Below, piece by piece: positions 16,146-24,727 of a DNA stretch of 64,000 nucleotides (positions are counted from its first letter, which is position 1; each line of letters begins with the position of its first letter). Below the pieces are notes generated by a model, which searched no databases, was not told the DNA's origin, and saw nothing but the letters and a program-made list of their open reading frames with translations. The translations under genes were made by a program, and so were the position numbers. This stretch comes from Mediterraneibacter glycyrrhizinilyticus. Its GTDB lineage: Bacteria > Bacillota > Clostridia > Lachnospirales > Lachnospiraceae. The stretch spans positions 1 through 64,000 of the forward strand of contig NZ_JACJLR010000016.1 of NCBI RefSeq assembly GCF_016902345.1, in the 5' to 3' direction.

Positions 16146-16178
16146 AGAGAGCCCGCCGGTACATCCCGCCGGGCCTCT
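16146..16178. other. GC-rich hairpin in the coaX upstream gap
   Basis: Arms around GAGAGCCCG and CGGGCCTCTC form a strong imperfect stem. It sits between the terminators of the acyl ligase operon and the coaX promoter and may add to insulation of the two units. Confidence 0.4.
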
Positions 16179-16226
16179 CTGCTCCACATTCCGCCCGGAG
16201 GCTTTTTATTGATCTTTATTCTGCAA

Positions 16227-16301
16227 AAAAGGCTCCGAAAAGCCTCTCTGACAGAATAAAAAGGATATCCTGCAAGTCCTGTTCCAGCTTGAAGGATATC
16301 C
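16227..16301 (-). terminator. tandem terminators of the SCP2-to-acyl-ligase operon
   Basis: The first hairpin pairs GGATATCC (16294-16301) with GGATATCC (16263-16270), with inner CAAG/CTTG, and is followed on the minus strand by TTTTTATT. The second, AGGCT/AGCCT (16230-16234, 16041-type arm at 16241-16245), is followed by six T. They end the operon that starts at 20921. Confidence 0.8.
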
Positions 16302-16323
16302 CGTTTTTATTTCAGGTTTATTC

Positions 16324-17832
16324 TCAGAACCGCTTGATCTTCCTGGTGGTCGTCTTCTCGAACTCCGTATCCCGGACGATCAGGCTGTAAATCTTCTTCT
16401 GAGGTGCTGCAGTGCGGTTGTACTCATCGATGACCTCCTGCAGTTTCTCTCTTACGCCCTTGATCCGTTTCTTCTTCACGTAATCCTGATCCGGATAGAT
16501 CTCCGCCTCGATCACGCCCTTATTCTCCCGGACGAGCACCTCTCCCACAAGACGATTCGTGCTCAGAGTATTTTCCAGTTCCTCCGGAGAGACATTCTCA
16601 CCGTTCTTTGTGATGATCAGGTTTTTCTTTCGCCCTGTCAGGTAAACGAAGCCATCCTCGTCCACATATCCCAGGTCTCCTGTCTTAAGCCAGCCGTCCT
16701 CCAGGGTCTCCGCGGTCTCTTCCGGCATCTTATAGTATCCCTGCATGACACTGCTGCCTTTTACCCAGAGCTCGCCGTCCACAGTCTTTGCCTCACAGTT
16801 GGGGATCAGCTGTCCCACAGCTTCTTTCCGGATGTTCCAGCTCACTGTCGTACTGATGACCGGCGCACACTCTGTCATTCCGTACCCCTGGAGAATGGTG
16901 ATATCATATTTGTTGAACAGATCGATGTATGCCGGATCAAGATAGGCTCCGCCGCTGCAGATCGTGTGGAGCTGTTTTCCAAACACCTGGCTCTTTACGA
17001 TCTTTGCCGGCAGGAGAGCTGCCTCTTCCAGTTTCTTCGCCATGGTCTCGATCATCAGCGGAACCATCAGGATCATCTCCGGCTTAAAGAGCTTGATATT
17101 CTTTGCCACCCGCATCAGCGAGTCATTGATGCAGATCACAGCCCCCAGAGAAACTCCTTTCAGGATATCCATGCTCAGGCAGTATGCATGGTGGATCGGA
17201 AGGACCGAAAGGAGGACCGTCCGTTCCGGGATCTTCATTTCCAGACAGGTGGCATTCTCTGCTACATTTCTGTGTGTCAGCATGACCCCCTTGCTCTTTC
17301 CTGTCGTTCCTGATGTAAACATGATCGTGCAGAGCTGATCCGGATCCGGAGTCAGTTCAAAACTTCCTCTGTGTTCTCCAAGCAGCTTCCAGAAGGCATA
17401 TGCATGATCGTCATGCTCTTCCTGCTGCATGGAGATCATGGTCTTTAGCTGCGGACAGCGCTCTTTCGCGATCGCCGCAACATCCTTTCTGACTTCATCG
17501 TAGACAAGCACAGTAGAATCCGACCGGTCGATCAGGTCGCACACGTCCTCTGCCGGCAGGTTCACATCCAGCGGCACGATGACGCTCCCGCTGTTGACCG
17601 TCCCAAAATAGGTCACAAGCCATGCATAGGATGTCATCCCGATCACAGAGATATGTTTCCCCTGCTCTCCCAGATCGCGGAGCAGACAGGAAAAACTCTC
17701 GCTGTCTTCTTTTAGCTGAGTATATGTCTTTGATTCAATTTCATTCTTACTTATTTTATAGCGGACCGCATCCTCTGCGCCGTACTTTTTCTCTGTATTG
17801 ACAAGAATCTCACGAACAGTGCTGCAAAGCAT
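16324..17832 (-). CDS. AMP-forming acyl ligase / acyl-CoA synthetase-like adenylating enzyme
   Basis: The 502-residue protein belongs to the ANL superfamily. It has the phosphate-binding loop TIMFTSGTTGKSKGVMLTH, the GYGMTECAP motif, the WLKTGDLGYVDEDGF hinge region and a C-terminal lysine in KTTTRKIKRF. It would activate a carboxylic acid, probably a fatty or aryl acid, as an acyl-AMP and transfer it to a thiol. As a free acyl carrier protein is encoded 78 nt upstream, the natural acceptor may be that ACP and not CoA. GTG/ATG extensions to 17862 are rejected; ATG 17832 has GGGGG just upstream. It is the last gene of the operon. Confidence 0.88.
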   Translation of the reverse strand: MLCSTVREILVNTEKKYGAEDAVRYKISKNEIESKTYTQLKEDSESFSCLLRDLGEQGKHISVIGMTSYAWLVTYFGTVNSGSVIVPLDVNLPAEDVCDLIDRSDSTVLVYDEVRKDVAAIAKERCPQLKTMISMQQEEHDDHAYAFWKLLGEHRGSFELTPDPDQLCTIMFTSGTTGKSKGVMLTHRNVAENATCLEMKIPERTVLLSVLPIHHAYCLSMDILKGVSLGAVICINDSLMRVAKNIKLFKPEMILMVPLMIETMAKKLEEAALLPAKIVKSQVFGKQLHTICSGGAYLDPAYIDLFNKYDITILQGYGMTECAPVISTTVSWNIRKEAVGQLIPNCEAKTVDGELWVKGSSVMQGYYKMPEETAETLEDGWLKTGDLGYVDEDGFVYLTGRKKNLIITKNGENVSPEELENTLSTNRLVGEVLVRENKGVIEAEIYPDQDYVKKKRIKGVREKLQEVIDEYNRTAAPQKKIYSLIVRDTEFEKTTTRKIKRF

Positions 17833-17910
17833 ATTTCCCCCAATCCTTTCTCCGTTTCTCATACGGACGTCAGGAGACCCGCCTTCTCAGCCGGCCTCCG
17901 CCTTCTCTGC

Positions 17911-18144
17911 TTATGACTCGGCTGTCAGCTTTTCAAGATAATCAACTGCTTCCTGTACAGTGCGGATATCTGCCGCCTCTGTCTGCTCAACTTCCACGTC
18001 AAACTCATCCTCGATCTCGCCCAGCATGCTCATAAAATCAAACGATGTAAATCCCAGATCTTCCATAAAACGGGATTCCGGATGAATGTTCTCCGGCTCT
18101 ACTTCCACATAGTTACAGATGATATTTACTAATTTCTCAAACAT
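17911..18144 (-). CDS. free-standing acyl carrier protein
   Basis: The 77-residue protein has the four-helix ACP layout with the phosphopantetheine site in MEDLGFTSFDFMSML; S34 is the attachment serine in a GFTSFDF version of the usual GxDSLD motif. It is strongly acidic. It is not next to fab genes but sits between the condensation-domain gene (63 nt) and the acyl ligase gene (78 nt), so it is likely the carrier for this dedicated pathway. A phosphopantetheinyl transferase must act in trans. Confidence 0.92.
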   Translation of the reverse strand: MFEKLVNIICNYVEVEPENIHPESRFMEDLGFTSFDFMSMLGEIEDEFDVEVEQTEAADIRTVQEAVDYLEKLTAES

Positions 18145-18207
18145 GATCGTTCTCCTTTTTTAATTAATAATCCACAGTGCTCCACTCTCCCCGGCGCATG
18201 CTCAGAT

Positions 18208-19617
18208 TTAGACCAACTTTATGATCTCGCCGATGGTCAGGTCCGGGTTTTCTGCGCCTTTGAACATGATCTTGCACAGGTAGTAGTACAGGTACTCCAG
18301 TTCATCTCTTGACACAGCCTGGATCTGATGCTCGAAGTTGAAGTCCAGTCCGTTGTCCTCCGGGCGGTGCATCACGGTCAGATACATTCCCTGGGGGCAT
18401 GTCCCGTTGGGATACCATTTCGTCTTATAACGGATATCTCCCAGCTGGTCCAGTCCTTTTTCCTTCAGAGTCAGCGGCTGGTAAGTCAGCGACATGGGCT
18501 CATAGGTAAGACCCGCATGGGGCTGTGGATACAGCTGGGACCTGTATGCAAAATATGCAGTCGGATCATAATTCGCATGGCGGAAGAATTCGTTCTGCTT
18601 ATCACGGATCGCAAACACACCGTCAATAAACTTCATGCTCTCCGGGAAGACCGTCCTTACCGGGAAGGAGTGGATCCTTGTTCCGCCGGATTTTTTCTCT
18701 TTCAGCGTTGCACGCCTTGCGATCGCGTTATTGATGGACACGTCGTCGTGTCCGTTCATCTTCTGGAAATAAGTCCGAAGTCCCATAAGGAGCAGGCATG
18801 CAAGGGACACATGGTATTTCTCGCAGAAGTCCATCAGGCGCTTCGTCGGTTCTTCCTCCAGATGGAAGATATCCAGAGCAGATGCGGTGTCCCCTGACGC
18901 GCTGAACGCGGTACGCAGTTCAGGGTTCTTGAACATTTCCCTGGCAGCTTCCAGCTTGTCTGTTCCATTGATCCCGTTAAAGATCGGCTCGCCGTTCTCA
19001 GCGATCTCTTTCTGGAAGAAGTCGATATCCCTCTGCTGCGCTTTGCTTCCCTCCTCATATGCAAGGTCCTTCTGGATCTGCTCGATATAGGATGCCATGT
19101 CCTTCGGATAGGGCACTCCCTCATATTTTTCATTACAATAAAGTTCGATGATATCTTTCAGGAATGCGATCAGGGACTGGGCGTCCACGATCATATGCTG
19201 GGCGAGGAAGTATACCCCGCTGAAACCGTCCGGCATCTTGATCATGACAATGCGGGTCAGCGGAGAATCCTGCATCTTAAACGGCACGGTGGTCCATTTC
19301 TGCATCTCAGCTTCCGCCTCTTCCATGGTCATGCCTGTGAAATCCCTGAACTCGATCTCCTGGTCCTCGTGATCCACGATATACTGATACCAGTTTCCTT
19401 CTTTGTCCTTTGCCAGACGGACGCGCATTGCCTCGCATCTCTCATAGGCTTTATTGATCGCTCTGCCAAGGACTTCCCAGTCGATCTCCACCTCGATGGT
19501 CAGGCTCGTCCCGATGTTCAGCACTGCCGCGCTGGGACAGTGGGGAAGATAGTACAGGTGAAACTTCTGTGCAACGGTCAGCGGATACACTTTGTGTCCT
19601 TTTCTTGTTCTCATCAT
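18208..19617 (-). CDS. stand-alone NRPS-type condensation domain protein
   Basis: The 469-residue protein has the fold of condensation/acyltransferase (C-domain, WES/DGAT-like) enzymes. The catalytic HHxxxDG motif appears as QHMIVDA (H141, D145), with the active histidine and aspartate kept and the first His and last Gly changed. The N-terminus (YPLTVAQKFHLYYL) matches C-domain core C1. No adenylation or carrier domain is fused. It probably joins the ACP-bound acyl group to an amine or alcohol. It overlaps the hydrolase gene by 4 bp (ATGA) and has GGAGGA in front. The acceptor is unknown. Confidence 0.82.
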   Translation of the reverse strand: MMRTRKGHKVYPLTVAQKFHLYYLPHCPSAAVLNIGTSLTIEVEIDWEVLGRAINKAYERCEAMRVRLAKDKEGNWYQYIVDHEDQEIEFRDFTGMTMEEAEAEMQKWTTVPFKMQDSPLTRIVMIKMPDGFSGVYFLAQHMIVDAQSLIAFLKDIIELYCNEKYEGVPYPKDMASYIEQIQKDLAYEEGSKAQQRDIDFFQKEIAENGEPIFNGINGTDKLEAAREMFKNPELRTAFSASGDTASALDIFHLEEEPTKRLMDFCEKYHVSLACLLLMGLRTYFQKMNGHDDVSINNAIARRATLKEKKSGGTRIHSFPVRTVFPESMKFIDGVFAIRDKQNEFFRHANYDPTAYFAYRSQLYPQPHAGLTYEPMSLTYQPLTLKEKGLDQLGDIRYKTKWYPNGTCPQGMYLTVMHRPEDNGLDFNFEHQIQAVSRDELEYLYYYLCKIMFKGAENPDLTIGEIIKLV

Positions 19618-20558
19618 TTCATTATTCCTCCGATAAATGAATCCAGGGCCCCCTCATAAGCTTCGGTGTCTTTATAATAACTCTCACCGTGGCCCGCATC
19701 TTTTACGATCAGTTTCGTCTTCGGCGCAGCGCAGTTTTTATAGATCTCCTCGCACATCCGGCACGGGACAAAGACATCTTTCTCCCCGTGGATAAACAGG
19801 AACGGCACTTCTGCCTTCCTCACTTCCCTCGCGGCATTGCACTCATCCAGACCGTATCCGGCATTTTTCTTGTTCAGCTTATCTGCGATCTGGATCATCG
19901 GGAATGCCGGAAGATGGTACATGCTGTGGAGCACATGGGTAAACACGTCTTTTGCCGATGTGAATGCACAGTCAGAGACGATCCCTTTTACCTGGGGCGG
20001 AAGTTTCAGCCCTCCCATCATACAGACGGTAGCGCCGCCCATGGAGTTTCCGTGGAGAAGGATCTGTGCGTCATCGCCGATCTTCTCAGTCATCCATTTC
20101 ACCCACTCCATGCCGTCCAGCCGGTCCATGGTCCCGAATCCGATATAAGTCCCTTCGCTCTCGCCGTGGGCACGTTCATCGATCAGGAGCATCCTGAATC
20201 CATGGTTCAGATAATAATAGGAAAGGCTGCCATAATCATTGGACCCCTGACTGGTGTATCCGTGAAAGCAGATGACTGCCTTCTTTCCTTCATCACCTTT
20301 GAAATATGTACCGTGAAGCTTCAGACCGTCGTGGGATGTGATCCAGACATCCTCGTGGGGCTGCTCCATCATCCAGTCGCGCCTCTCATGCATCAGCGGG
20401 AAATACTTTTCCCAGTCCACGCCGGACATCTTTATCGTCCTCTCTGTCTTCGCATTGTAGCGCTTCATGGTCCTTCTGTAGAAATACGCGGTGCCGCCGG
20501 CTTCCGCCGCTGCCGCGATACCAAGGAGCGCTGCCGCGCCTTTCAGTAATCTACCCAT
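19614..20558 (-). CDS. alpha/beta hydrolase with N-terminal membrane anchor
   Basis: The 314-residue protein starts with a hydrophobic segment (LLKGAAALLGIAAAAEAG) that could be an anchor or signal. A serine hydrolase domain follows: oxyanion region VICFHGYTSQG, nucleophile elbow HGNSMGG, acid in HGEKDVFVP and the catalytic His in DAGHGESYY. It resembles Firmicute esterase/thioesterase-like hydrolases (YqkD/FrsA-like). It lies between the SCP2 and condensation genes and may release or remodel the acyl product at the membrane. The substrate is inferred only from context. Confidence 0.88.
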   Translation of the reverse strand: MGRLLKGAAALLGIAAAAEAGGTAYFYRRTMKRYNAKTERTIKMSGVDWEKYFPLMHERRDWMMEQPHEDVWITSHDGLKLHGTYFKGDEGKKAVICFHGYTSQGSNDYGSLSYYYLNHGFRMLLIDERAHGESEGTYIGFGTMDRLDGMEWVKWMTEKIGDDAQILLHGNSMGGATVCMMGGLKLPPQVKGIVSDCAFTSAKDVFTHVLHSMYHLPAFPMIQIADKLNKKNAGYGLDECNAAREVRKAEVPFLFIHGEKDVFVPCRMCEEIYKNCAAPKTKLIVKDAGHGESYYKDTEAYEGALDSFIGGIMK

Positions 20559-20585
20559 TTTTCTTCACCTGCTTTTTCTGAATCC

Positions 20586-20921
20586 TTATTTTTTCTTCTT
20601 GCTGTTAATGAGTTCCTTCAGTTTTAAAGCCTTATCAATATTTCCTTCCACTTTCAGTTTTCCAAGCGTCACTGCGAGGATCGGGTCTGTCTTTCCGTCC
20701 GCGATCTTGAACAGTGTCTCCGCGGAGCAGATAAACATCGCGTCGCGGTCAAAGTACTCATAAGGCTCAATATAGAGCTTCCCTTCTTTCACTTCCGCAT
20801 AGAAGATTCCTTCAGCTTCACCCGTGATGTTGAACTGATAGGCAAGATGCTCGTGAATGTCGCTCACATCTGCATCCATCAGCATGCCCTTTACTTTTGA
20901 AAACATGTCTGCGTAGGTCAT
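20586..20921 (-). CDS. SCP2 sterol/lipid-binding domain protein
   Basis: The 111-residue protein is a single SCP2-type domain. It shows the amphipathic MFSKVKGMLMDADVSDI start, the alternating beta pattern of YQFNITGEAEGIFYAEVKEG and the helix DPILAVTLGKLKVEGNIDKALKL. SCP2 domains hold lipids or acyl-CoA in a hydrophobic tunnel. It is first in the operon. AAGGAGG precedes the start, and the first copy of the TetR-type operator overlaps this ribosome binding site. It probably presents the hydrophobic substrate or product to the enzymes encoded downstream. Confidence 0.88.
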   Translation of the reverse strand: MTYADMFSKVKGMLMDADVSDIHEHLAYQFNITGEAEGIFYAEVKEGKLYIEPYEYFDRDAMFICSAETLFKIADGKTDPILAVTLGKLKVEGNIDKALKLKELINSKKKK

Positions 20922-20930
20922 AATATCCTC

Positions 20931-21015
20931 CTTTTCGACCGCTGTTTTTCGTTTTTTCGACCAGCGGTCATGTCTTTTCTCCTGTTAGATTAACACCTTT
21001 TCGACTGACGGTCAA
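20931..21015. promoter_or_regulatory. TetR-type operator cluster and operon promoter
   Basis: A motif TTCGACC(A/T)(G/-)xCGGTCA occurs as TTCGACCAGCGGTCA (20956-20970) and TTCGACTGACGGTCA (21000-21014), with a partial copy TTCGACCGCTG (20934-20944). The full copies are 44 bp apart, about four helical turns. On the minus strand the promoter TTGACC (21010-21015) - 17 bp - TAATCT (20987-20992) is covered by the distal copy. The adjacent divergent TetR protein is the obvious binder. Confidence 0.75.
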
Positions 21016-21074
21016 CTGGTGTTCCTGTCAAAATAAGCACAGAAATCTTTTTACTTTTTGTGAAGTTTTCTTAT

Positions 21075-21103
21075 TTGTACCCTTGACTGTCCTGTGATAT
21101 ACT
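21075..21103 (+). promoter_or_regulatory. putative promoter of the TetR gene
   Basis: TTGTAC (21075-21080) and TATACT (21098-21103) are spaced by 17 bp, about 95 nt before the TetR start. Confidence 0.5.
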
Positions 21104-21197
21104 GTGAAATGATTCTTCTTATTTTATCAGGCATTTCCAGTCCTGATATTTGTTCCGGCAGGGCTGCCGGCATTATTTTGCAAAAGGATGATGTATC

Positions 21198-21806
21198 ATG
21201 GCAAACCAATTAAAATACGACCGGATTCTGGACGCCCTTCAGGAGCTCCTGGAAAACCGGAAACTCCAGTCCATCTCCGTCAGCGAGATCGCGCAGACCG
21301 CAGGGATCGGAAAAGGCAGCATCTACTATTATTTCCCTTCCAAGGACGCCATCCTGGAGGCGCTGGTAGAGCGCAGTTACGAAAAACCCCTGCGCACGGC
21401 AAAAGCGCTCTCCTCCCAGACAGACATCTCGCCGTTCACAAGGATGGCGATGATCTTTCAGGCGTGCCGCAACTCGTCCTCTGAGTTCGTCAGATCCGGA
21501 GAGAGCGAAGGCGCAGGCGCACAGGAAAAAGCATTCCTTCATCAGAAATATGTAAACCATATCATAACAGAACTTAAACCTGTCCTTGCCGAGATCATAC
21601 ATCAGGGCATTGCCGCAGGCGATATCCGTTTTGATGATGCAGAGGCGCTGGCCGATATCGTCCTGATCGTGCTCACCGTTAAAATGGACAACACTCTTGT
21701 CCCCTCTTCCAGGGAGGAGATCGAGCGCACCATCAGCGGGCTTGTCTCACTGCTGGAAAAAGGGACGGAAAATCCTCCCGGATCGCTGAATTTTCTGATG
21801 AGTTAG
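21198..21806 (+). CDS. TetR/AcrR family transcriptional regulator
   Basis: The 202-residue regulator has an N-terminal helix-turn-helix (SISVSEIAQTAGIGKGSIYYYFPSKDAILEALVE) typical of TetR proteins and an all-helical C-terminal ligand domain. AAAGGATG precedes the start. It is divergent from the SCP2-hydrolase-condensation-ACP-ligase operon, with three operator-like repeats between, so it most likely represses that operon and responds to a lipid or acyl ligand. Confidence 0.9.
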   Translation: MANQLKYDRILDALQELLENRKLQSISVSEIAQTAGIGKGSIYYYFPSKDAILEALVERSYEKPLRTAKALSSQTDISPFTRMAMIFQACRNSSSEFVRSGESEGAGAQEKAFLHQKYVNHIITELKPVLAEIIHQGIAAGDIRFDDAEALADIVLIVLTVKMDNTLVPSSREEIERTISGLVSLLEKGTENPPGSLNFLMS

Positions 21807-21880
21807 GGTCCCGCTATTGACAGGACTCTGCTTTTGTGCTAATTTTCTTCTATAAAATGTAACTTAATAATATGGTTTTA

Positions 21881-21906
21881 TAGCGAATAAGATAATTTAT
21901 TCGCTA
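21881..21906. other. perfect 10-bp inverted repeat upstream of lon
   Basis: TAGCGAATAA (21881-21890) and TTATTCGCTA (21897-21906) are separated by 6 nt. It could be the terminator of the TetR gene (followed by TGTTTTT) or an operator close to the lon promoter. It lies 17 bp before the CIRCE site. Confidence 0.55.
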
Positions 21907-21922
21907 TGTTTTTACAGATGTT

Positions 21923-21949
21923 TTAGCACTCATCATTTAAGAGTGCTGA
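21923..21949. promoter_or_regulatory. CIRCE element (HrcA operator) of lon
   Basis: TTAGCACTC (21923-21931), 9 nt, GAGTGCTGA (21941-21949) matches CIRCE at 17 of 18 arm positions. It lies 70 nt before the lon start, which implies HrcA control of this protease. Confidence 0.9.
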
Positions 21950-22018
21950 CAGAGCTTTCTTTCTGAAACTTATCCTGTACAGATTTTCAGAAAAACCTGA
22001 AAAAGGAGGCATACGATC

Positions 22019-24286
22019 ATGATCATAAGACCGATTTACAATCTTCTTCTCCTGCCGGATGTGTCTTACTATTTTAAACGTGATTTTTTTACTGATTTCG
22101 GCGCAGGAGAACTGGAAAACGGTTCTGATATCCTCTTCATCTTTCTGAAGGAGGAAAAGGAGAGCGGGGAGTATACGGCAGAAGACTTTTATCCCATAGG
22201 GATCTCGGCGCGTGTTGACGGATTCGGCGAGGAGGATTCCGTTGCCGTGCGCACGCTCAATCGTGTAAACATAACAGAACTGACAAATGAGGACGGCGGG
22301 CTGACCGCCTCCGTTTCCCTCCGGCCGGAAGCTGACGATCTGACAGAGGAGGAAGCAAAACAGCAGTTTTCCCAGCTGAGATCCTCGCTCCTTCGTTTCG
22401 TCCAGGGATATCAGTGGGGGCTGTGGGCGCGCAGCTTCATCCTCCAGAGGAAGAATATCCACGATCTTGCCTGCGCTCTCGCCGATTATCTGAACCTGAA
22501 CGCAGAAGAGAAATACAATATCCTTGCAGCAGATTCCCGGAAAGCGCGGTACGCCATGATCTCCGCAGCGATCAGCGAATTCATGGAGATCGCGAAGGTT
22601 TCCGAGGAGGCGCAGAACGCACAGAAAGACAACCAGGAGCAGCTCTACCGGGAGGCAGCGATCAAGAAACAGATCGACTATCTGCAGAGAGAGCTGGACG
22701 AGATGCACCCGGAGAATATTTCCGATGTGCGCAGATTCGAGAAAAAGATCCAGGAATCCGGCATGAACACCGAGGCGCGCCGCGAGGCAGAGAAGGTCCT
22801 GAACCGGATGCGCCAGGAGGGAAAGGACAGCCACGAATATGGTCTTCTCTATGACTACCTCGACTTTGTGACCAGCCTTTCCTGGAAAGCTCCGGAAGTG
22901 ACCCCCATCGACCTGGACCGGGCGGAAGCCATCCTTGACGAGGATCACTACGGACTCAAAAAGGTAAAAGAACGCATCATCCAGCAGCTCGCTGTCATGG
23001 CGCTCAACCGGAAGCAGTACGGCTCCATCCTCCTCTTTGTGGGGGCTCCCGGCACCGGCAAGACCAGCATCGGTCAGAGCATCGCCCGCGCGCTCGGGAG
23101 AGAATATGTCCGGATCAGCCTGGGAGGCATCCGGGATGAGGCAGAGATCCGCGGGCACCGCCGCACCTACATCGGCGCCATGCCCGGCCGCATCATGGAA
23201 GGCATGAAGAGAAGCGGCGTCTCCAACCCTGTCATGGTACTGGATGAAGTCGACAAGCTGGCGAAGGATTACGGCGGAGACCCGGCAAGCGCGCTTCTTG
23301 AAGTCCTGGATCCCGAACAGAACAATACATTTACGGACCACTATATGAACGTGCCCTATGACCTGTCCAACGTACTCTTTGTCTGTACCGCAAACTCAAC
23401 GGACACCATCCCCGAGCCGCTCCTGAACCGCATGGAAGTGATCTCCTTCCCGGGCTATACTGCCCTTGAGAAGTATCATATCGCAAAGAAGCATCTCCTG
23501 CCGAAGGCGGAAGCAGCCATGGGGATCGATCCGAAAAAACTCCGGCTCACCGACAGCGCCCTGCGGAAAATGATCGATGAATACACCATGGAATCCGGAG
23601 TCCGGGATCTGAAAAAACTGATCGACACGCTGTGCCGGAGCGCAGCCGTAAAACTTGTCAGAAAGGAATCCGACTCTCTGTCCGTGACAAAGTCGAACCT
23701 GACGGAATACCTGGGGCACAAAACCATGCATCATGACCGGAAGCTCACTTCCAGGACTCCCGGCGTAGTGACCGGCCTTGCCTGGACCCGCGCCGGCGGC
23801 GAGATCCTGTATATCGAGAGCAAACTGACCCAGGGCAAAGGGGAACTCCTGATCACCGGGCAGCTGGGGGACGTCATGAAAGAGTCCGTTCAGATCGCGC
23901 TGACTCTGGTCAAATCCCTCTACCCGAAAGAGAGCAGAGTCTTTGAGGACCATGACCTTCATATCCATGTACCGGAAGGCGCCGTGCCAAAAGACGGTCC
24001 CTCCGCGGGGATCACCCTGACCACGGCTCTCGCCTCTCTCATCACCGGGAAGGCAGTAGACACCGATCTCGCCATGACCGGAGAGGTTTCCCTGCGGGGC
24101 GGCGTCATGCCCATAGGAGGACTTCCGGAAAAGCTGATGGCTGCACAGCGCGCCGGGATCACAAAAGTATTTATCCCGGCGGACAACGTCGAAGACCTGG
24201 AAGACGTAGCGGAAGAAGTAAAAGAAAAACTTGAGATCATACCGGTAAAAAAAGTAACAGATGTACTGAAAAGGCTGCTGAGATAA
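22019..24286 (+). CDS. lon: ATP-dependent protease La (Lon)
   Basis: The 755-residue LonA protease has an N-terminal substrate-recognition region, a long coiled-coil segment (about 200-270), an AAA+ module with Walker A GAPGTGKTS near 341 and Walker B VMVLDEVDKL, and a C-terminal protease domain. The catalytic dyad is S662 (KDGPSAGIT) and K705 (GGLPEKLMAA), 43 residues apart as in other LonA enzymes. AAGGAGG precedes the start. It degrades misfolded and regulatory proteins in the cytoplasm. A CIRCE site upstream links it to HrcA; its stop codon lies within the terminator hairpin. Confidence 0.96.
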   Translation: MIIRPIYNLLLLPDVSYYFKRDFFTDFGAGELENGSDILFIFLKEEKESGEYTAEDFYPIGISARVDGFGEEDSVAVRTLNRVNITELTNEDGGLTASVSLRPEADDLTEEEAKQQFSQLRSSLLRFVQGYQWGLWARSFILQRKNIHDLACALADYLNLNAEEKYNILAADSRKARYAMISAAISEFMEIAKVSEEAQNAQKDNQEQLYREAAIKKQIDYLQRELDEMHPENISDVRRFEKKIQESGMNTEARREAEKVLNRMRQEGKDSHEYGLLYDYLDFVTSLSWKAPEVTPIDLDRAEAILDEDHYGLKKVKERIIQQLAVMALNRKQYGSILLFVGAPGTGKTSIGQSIARALGREYVRISLGGIRDEAEIRGHRRTYIGAMPGRIMEGMKRSGVSNPVMVLDEVDKLAKDYGGDPASALLEVLDPEQNNTFTDHYMNVPYDLSNVLFVCTANSTDTIPEPLLNRMEVISFPGYTALEKYHIAKKHLLPKAEAAMGIDPKKLRLTDSALRKMIDEYTMESGVRDLKKLIDTLCRSAAVKLVRKESDSLSVTKSNLTEYLGHKTMHHDRKLTSRTPGVVTGLAWTRAGGEILYIESKLTQGKGELLITGQLGDVMKESVQIALTLVKSLYPKESRVFEDHDLHIHVPEGAVPKDGPSAGITLTTALASLITGKAVDTDLAMTGEVSLRGGVMPIGGLPEKLMAAQRAGITKVFIPADNVEDLEDVAEEVKEKLEIIPVKKVTDVLKRLLR

Positions 24287-24302
24287 CCCAGCAGCCTTTT
24301 TA
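24273..24302 (+). terminator. terminator of lon
   Basis: GGCTGCTG (24273-24280) pairs with CAGCAGCC (24289-24296) and is followed by TTTTTA. The lon stop codon lies in the loop. Confidence 0.92.
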
Positions 24303-24352
24303 CGTCAATCTTTCTGTCTGCCCGCATCACAGGGCGAGCTATGGGCTATAAC

Positions 24353-24691
24353 CTACTCGCCGTCACCGATTTCTTCCCCAAGGTAGAATACCCGGAAGAA
24401 CAGTTCCAGAGACTCAAACAACTCCTGCTTTGTCTTCTGCAGCTCCCTGATCTTCAGCACGCTTCCGATCTCGTCAAAGAAGAAATCATTTTCCTCATGA
24501 TCCACTTTGAGTTCCAGATTCCCTTCCTCATCGAACACCAGCATCAGTACGCCTCCCACATCCTCTGTGTACAGCACACACATGATCTGCAGTTCTTCCT
24601 TTATGCTCTCCGGAAGCGAATCAAACTCCGGGTTCAGATAAAATTTCTGTTCGTATGCATTAGCCGCACACAATACGATCTCATTGTCCAT
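24353..24691 (-). CDS. DUF6145-like small acidic protein
   Basis: The 112-residue acidic protein (MDNEIVLCAANAYEQKFYLN) looks like the DUF6145 family found in Lachnospiraceae, with a beta-rich first half and a helical C-terminal half (VLKIRELQKTKQELFESLELFF). No catalytic motif is seen and the function is unknown. It is convergent with lon and lies downstream of birA, from which it is separated by a terminator-like repeat. Confidence 0.7.
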   Translation of the reverse strand: MDNEIVLCAANAYEQKFYLNPEFDSLPESIKEELQIMCVLYTEDVGGVLMLVFDEEGNLELKVDHEENDFFFDEIGSVLKIRELQKTKQELFESLELFFRVFYLGEEIGDGE

Positions 24692-24727
24692 ACAATTTTC
24701 CTTTCTATCAGATTATTTACCCCAATC

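Noticed and set aside
17832-17862. Longer N-terminus of the acyl ligase
   Set aside because: ATG 17832 has a strong GGGGG site; the extra residues precede it without a ribosome binding site.
21923-23341. 472-codon open frame antisense to lon
   Set aside because: The lon frame has Walker, Ser662 and Lys705 motifs; the antisense frame has no recognisable domain.
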